64,000 nt of DNA from Agelas oroides. Lineage: Eukaryota; Porifera; Demospongiae; Agelasida; Agelasidae. The position numbers and the translations under genes are program-made. The stretch lies in NCBI GenBank assembly GCA_949130485.1, contig OX422190.1:4560861-4624860 (forward strand), read 5' to 3'. The notes below the pieces were generated by a model. The model saw only the letters and a list, made by a program, of their open reading frames with translations, was not told the DNA's origin and made no database searches. Shown here one piece after another: positions 1 through 64,000 of the stretch. How positions within the stretch are numbered: position 1 is the first letter of the stretch; the number at the start of each line of letters is the position of its first letter.

Positions 1-77
1 GAAAGTACTTGTACATTAATTGCTTTACAAGTGCTGTGATTGTGTGAGTTTTGAAGTTTTCTCACTGTACAAGATAT

Positions 78-755
78 GGGGAGACTATAAACACTGGACC
101 CAAGGACCCGAGGACCCGAGGACGGTGGACCCAAGGACCCGAGGACCAGGGACCCAACGGTCTAGCTCTGTTGCACTTAGCTTTTATGACAGAAATGCAA
201 CTTGTGTCAATGTTCTAAGCTCAAACATACGGCTGTATCGTTGTGGGCCACAGAGTCCGCATTGTTATACACACAGTAGACACTCTTCACACCAGATTGT
301 GCTATTTCACACTATCTGCTAGCTTTCATTATCTATTCTACACTCTGCAAACCCAAGAATAGTCTCCTTTATTGCATGCAAGACTACAAGCGTGACTAGT
401 TATTCACACTGAGGTCCAAGGGTCAAAGGTCAAATGCAAATAGTCTCTCGACTCTCTCACTTTGTGTGTGTGCAAGCCTGGCTTTGCAAAACTGACAGTA
501 GACAACTCTGAGGATCAAAGAAGTCAGAGAATAGCGTTGTCTGCTATAAATAACGCCTTTGATGTGCATAGCGACCACATACAAGACATATCTGGGCTTG
601 TAGCATTGGCACAGATTGCCTGTATAGTTGTATTTTAACTGCTGCAGTGCAACACAGCCCTCAAGACTCTGGGTCCTCGGGTCCTCGGGTCCCCAGTCCT
701 CGAGTCCTTGGGTCTCTGGTCCTTGAGTCCCGGGTCCAGTGTTTATAGTCTCCCC
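78..755. mobile_element. Inverted-repeat element with GGACCC-type subterminal arrays
   Basis: The first 24 bases (78-101, starting GGGGAGACTATAAACACTGG) are the exact reverse complement of 732-755. Just inside each end are short 7-8 bp repeats of the type GGACCCAA/GGACCCGA, in opposite orientation at the two ends. Flanking heptamers AAGATAT and AAGGTAT could be a decayed target duplication. No transposase is visible, so it looks non-autonomous. Confidence 0.75.
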
Positions 756-989
756 AAGGTATAGTCCCACACATTTCTGCCTTGTTTCCAGGCCTCCTCA
801 GTTTTCACCCCCTTCTTCCACTACATTCTAATGTTTTCAAATTATGGGTGCTTACCGTAATGAGTCTAATTATTCAAACCATCCAATTATTCAAACAGCC
901 CCCTTTTCCAGGAAAAATGATTAATAATTGTGCATTCGAACACCCACGTTTGAAATTATTATTCCGATATCCGAACACCTACACCTTGC

Positions 990-1412
990 AGAGCTCAATC
1001 GGGGGTCACCGAATGTCTACATTAACAAGACTTAGACAGTCTTTGTGGAACTCCAACTGAGTTTGCCGAACGTCTACTAGCATTCAACAGTCTCTGCGGA
1101 GCTAGAGCAAGGGTTACCAAATGTCTTCTAGCATACTACAGGCGTCATCGAACATCTACTAGACTCCTACAGTCATTTCCAAATATCTACTAGACTCCTA
1201 CTGTCACTGCAGAGCTCGAACGGGGGTTGCCAAATGTGTACTACCCTTCGACAGTCTCTGTGGAACTCGAACGGGGGTTGCCAAATGTGTACTACCCTTC
1301 GACAGTCTCTGCGGAGCTCGAACGGGGGTTTGAGAACGTCTACAAACCTTTGACAGTCTTTGCGGAGCTCGAACGGGGGTTGCCGAATGTCTACTAGCCT
1401 TCAACAGTCTAT
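990..1412. repeat. 51-bp tandem minisatellite
   Basis: Units beginning GAGCTCGAACGGGGGTT recur at 1212, 1263, 1314 and 1365 with exact 51-bp spacing; degenerate units extend left to about 990. Because 51 is divisible by three, the minus strand reads as 17-residue repeats; I regard this as a by-product. Confidence 0.85.
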
Positions 1413-1949
1413 GGACTGGCCTAGTTATAGTAACTAGTACTGTATATACCGTAGTTAGCAGTGGCGTAGGAACTGTAGCGGCCGTAGCAGCTTTGGCCGC
1501 TACACTTTTTAAGCTGTAAATTAATATTCATAACCTGCATGCTATGAGTTAGCTCAAGCTAGCCTTGTTCTCTGGGAGCGAGGCTAAGCTCAAGCAGCCT
1601 CTTCATTGCATGTCTCATATGCAGTGCATGCGTACATTTCCGAGTAAAGTACACTATAAGGTGATCGAAATCTTTGCATTGAGATGGCTCAGTACGAAGC
1701 TAATGCAGGTTTTTCAAAGAGACTACTACAAAGTGACGAAAGCTAGCCTGGCTGCGGTCTGCTGGGAATGACAACAAAGTCAGTATAATCTGTTTTCCAC
1801 ATAAATTGAATATTGTACTGGAGGGTTGGCAAGGTCTGAAAACAAGGCTAGAATATTATACAGCGTTGAAAAAAGCCTGTATTTTGCAGTCTAAAGGTGT
1901 ACATTTCCCCACTACACGCGGCGAAATTACTTTCCATTTTTTTTAGCAG

Positions 1950-2334
1950 CAGGAGAGGCTAAGTTCACCACGATCCATGTTGCGGTTATGTCATCTATTG
2001 AATATTCATAAGTAATCCGTCGCACACATACTGAACCACCGATCGAGGATGAAGGCGTTCACCACACTTATAAGACCAGAGGAAAAAATAATACAGCTAG
2101 TGCATTCCCTGGCCCAAGCCCTAACCCTAACACGAACCCTAACCCTAACCCTTACCCTTAACCATTTAGCCAACATGCCAAACGGACGGCAAGCACACTA
2201 TTAGGTCTAATGCATTTAATCACGGCAGCACAACGCACTATAAATATTTAACAAGTGCACGACGGATTGCTTATGAATATTTAATAAGATGACGTAACCA
2301 CAACATGGATCACGGTGAACTTAGCTTCTCCCAG
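1950..2334. mobile_element. TIR element carrying telomere-like repeats
   Basis: About 80 bases at 1950-2034 reappear as reverse complement at 2256-2334 with roughly 85% identity by eye (shared cores GGCTAAGTTCACC and GATCCATGTTG). The interior contains a CCCTAA array. No coding capacity; likely a non-autonomous DNA transposon. Confidence 0.8.
2109..2163. repeat. Interstitial telomere-type (CCCTAA)n tract
   Basis: About seven hexamers of CCCTAA with small variants (CCCTTA, ACACGAAC). It matches the animal telomere repeat TTAGGG on the other strand and lies inside the TIR element at 1950-2334. Confidence 0.85.
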
Positions 2335-2339
2335 ATTGT

Positions 2340-3387
2340 TTCGCAGCTTCTTTCCAGTAGCTTTTATCGGGACACATGAAAGACCGTTGAGCACGCGCAC
2401 GAGGTGGTAAGCCGTCCAGCGCATGCGCGGGCCCGCTTTTTGACCGTGCACGCCGGCTTATTGACCCACTTTTTGACTTCTTGTAAACCCGACCGGTTTT
2501 AAATCCGGCTGACCAGCTTATAATCCGGTTGAACGGTTTAAAAACCAGTCAAAGGTTTCAAATCTGGCTGTAACATATATACCATTTCCGCACTGAATAC
2601 TGTTATAGAAGCCTTTGGAAAACACAGTAGAAACGTAGCTGTTATCAACAGCCCATTTTCTTGTGTTTTTATAGTTGTGTTTTGTTAATTCTGCGCCCGT
2701 GCACACTGATTTTCAGCCATTTCCAGGATGAGAAAGAGGATATTTCCCTGCTATGGCCTTAACTGTGTTATTATAGATCTAATTATTGAACAATTCTGCT
2801 AATTTTAAAATAAAAGCAATTCTTTATGGGCAGCACATGAATTAATAGCCAACTGGCCTTTGAAACAAAACTTTTGACACATATGCAAATTGCTTCTGAG
2901 CAGGGCTTTAACTACTTCGACTCAAAGTACCCTACACCCTCAGCTGGGCTAGCTTTTTGCATAGATTGGTGCGTTTTTCTTACCCTCTCAGATTTCAATT
3001 GTTGCTAAATGCAGATATCACCTATACTGACACCATGTCTTTTGCTGTCTTGTAATTTGAAGTTGTGCAGTGGCGTTTTTCAGATTGACTAGGTAACAGC
3101 TGACTAATACGTACCAGGCACTACTGTCATCCTCGAGTTATTCAATAAAACCATAGCATGCCATGAAGTATAAAACATACACAAGTATATATAGCTAGCT
3201 AGCCAATTTGTTATACATCATAGCTACCATGATACGTATTATGGTTGCCATTCTACAAATTAGTTATTGTATGGCTGCATATGCACATCACTGTGTGACA
3301 TCAAAGCACAAGGGCTGTAGCCAGTATTCATGTGAAACTCATAACTGTAAAGTAACTAGGTGATTAGTCATTGCTCATTTCTTCCAG
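2340..3387. other. Upstream intron sequence, nothing recognised
   Basis: AT-rich non-coding sequence between the TIR element and the first recognised exon. I found no exon matching the family segment that should precede exon 1. Confidence 0.5.
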
Positions 3388-63259
<59,872 letters not shown>

Positions 63260-64000
63260 GTGTATATTGAGCACGCTATGGTGCTTCAGGCTAATGATGT
63301 ATGCTGGTGTAAAATAGGTGAAGCCATGCCTTGCTATCCATGATAGATAAACTCATGTCTGGCTCTTCCCTCAAGGCTGAAACTTGTTTTGAACAAGCCT
63401 TGTCATAAATATTTTTAGCTAAGTAGCTCAAGTAGCACTGAACTCTTAATGTGTTCTAGTTAAGGCAGTCTGCAGCACTAAAGTTTAAGCATCTTGGGGT
63501 GTGGTATAACTTAAATATCTCCCACATCCAAAATGCTCTGTGTATTGAGGAGAATAACCTTTAGTACATAGCTACTGGAAAAGGGTAGGGTAATTATTTT
63601 GTTAAACCCATATAAACAAAACGTTGTTGATAGTGGGAGTCCCGTGATGACCAGCATGCCAAATGAAATACTTATCAAGCGTAAACACACAGCAGTATTA
63701 TTCTTACTAACATATTAAACCAGGACTCTATAGATTATTGCACAACGTGCTGAACGGATCATATGACAATGTGACGAAGGAGTGGGGGCATTCAGAAGTT
63801 AGCAATGAAAAATGGATGTAGCCTTGTTCCCAGGCCTCACCCATTTCTACCTTCCGTTTGCACTCACAACAATACACAGAAGTGGAAAAGCATATTATTG
63901 TGAACACAAATGGAAGGTTAAAACAGGGGAGACCTGGCAACAAGGCTAGCTCCTCTCTGCCACATAGTAACACCCCTACAAAAAAGCACATTTTCTAGCA
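63260..64000. other. Downstream intron sequence
   Basis: 63290-63540 is related to 50331-50690; then the MITE at 63819-63948. No further exon seen before the window ends. Confidence 0.45.
63819..63948. mobile_element. 130-bp palindromic MITE
   Basis: TAGCCTTGTTCCCAGGCCTC at the left and GACCTGGCAACAAGGCTA at the right, with TACCTTCCGTTTG / AAATGGAAGGTT inside. Same end family as 16669 and 26546. Confidence 0.8.

Noticed and set aside
990-1412. CRISPR-like spacing of the 51-bp repeats
   Set aside because: Units are contiguous tandem copies without unique spacers, and the genome is eukaryotic.

Overview
This window is animal (metazoan) nuclear DNA. It has long introns with GT-AG boundaries, (CA)n arrays, many small inverted-repeat transposons, and fragments of hAT, tyrosine-recombinase, Ty3 and non-LTR elements. 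The repeat families and the divergence of the host gene suggest a sponge, probably a demosponge. That assignment is an impression; no search was run.

One host gene fills the window on the + strand: an RNF213 (mysterin) orthologue, the giant AAA+ ATPase/E3 ubiquitin ligase. I could chain 52 exons (3388 to 59824, about 8.99 kb of coding sequence, about 2,995 codons). Every junction is phase-compatible and I found no internal stop. A 53rd exon near 63.07 kb is tentative. The N-terminal arm lies before base 1 and the last part of the C-terminal domain lies after base 64000. In order the exons encode: a degenerate AAA2-like unit (3.4-10.2 kb); AAA3 with intact Walker A and B (13.7-22.8 kb); AAA4 with intact Walker A and B (22.9-32.5 kb); the AAA5/AAA6 and hinge region (32.6-39.1 kb); the E3 shell (40.9-45.7 kb); the E3 core (47.0-49.7 kb); an intact RZ-type zinc finger (49.8-50.1 kb); and the C-terminal domain (51.3-59.8 kb, possibly to 63.3 kb).

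The most striking point is that no RING finger is visible where vertebrate RNF213 has one. Exons 35 and 36 encode the sequences that normally flank the RING and splice to each other in phase. The intron between them is occupied by repeat DNA. Several acceptors also sit directly at the end of (CA)n arrays in place of an ordinary polypyrimidine tract.

Introns hold the rest. A hAT transposase relic and a truncated DIRS/Ngaro-like retroelement lie at 4.3-7.2 kb on the minus strand. A 9-bp tandem array is at 10.6-11.4 kb. A perfect 151-bp inverted repeat is at 16.5-17.1 kb. Three copies of one composite repeat carry a conserved short reading frame (about 17, 26-27 and 57 kb). A 30-bp minisatellite is at 29.8-30.4 kb. 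Nested inverted-repeat elements are at 34.3-36.4 kb. An internally deleted Ty3 element is at 53.8-55.1 kb, and a frameshifted non-LTR reverse transcriptase is at 60.0-62.0 kb on the minus strand. I recognised no second host gene, RNA gene or CRISPR array.
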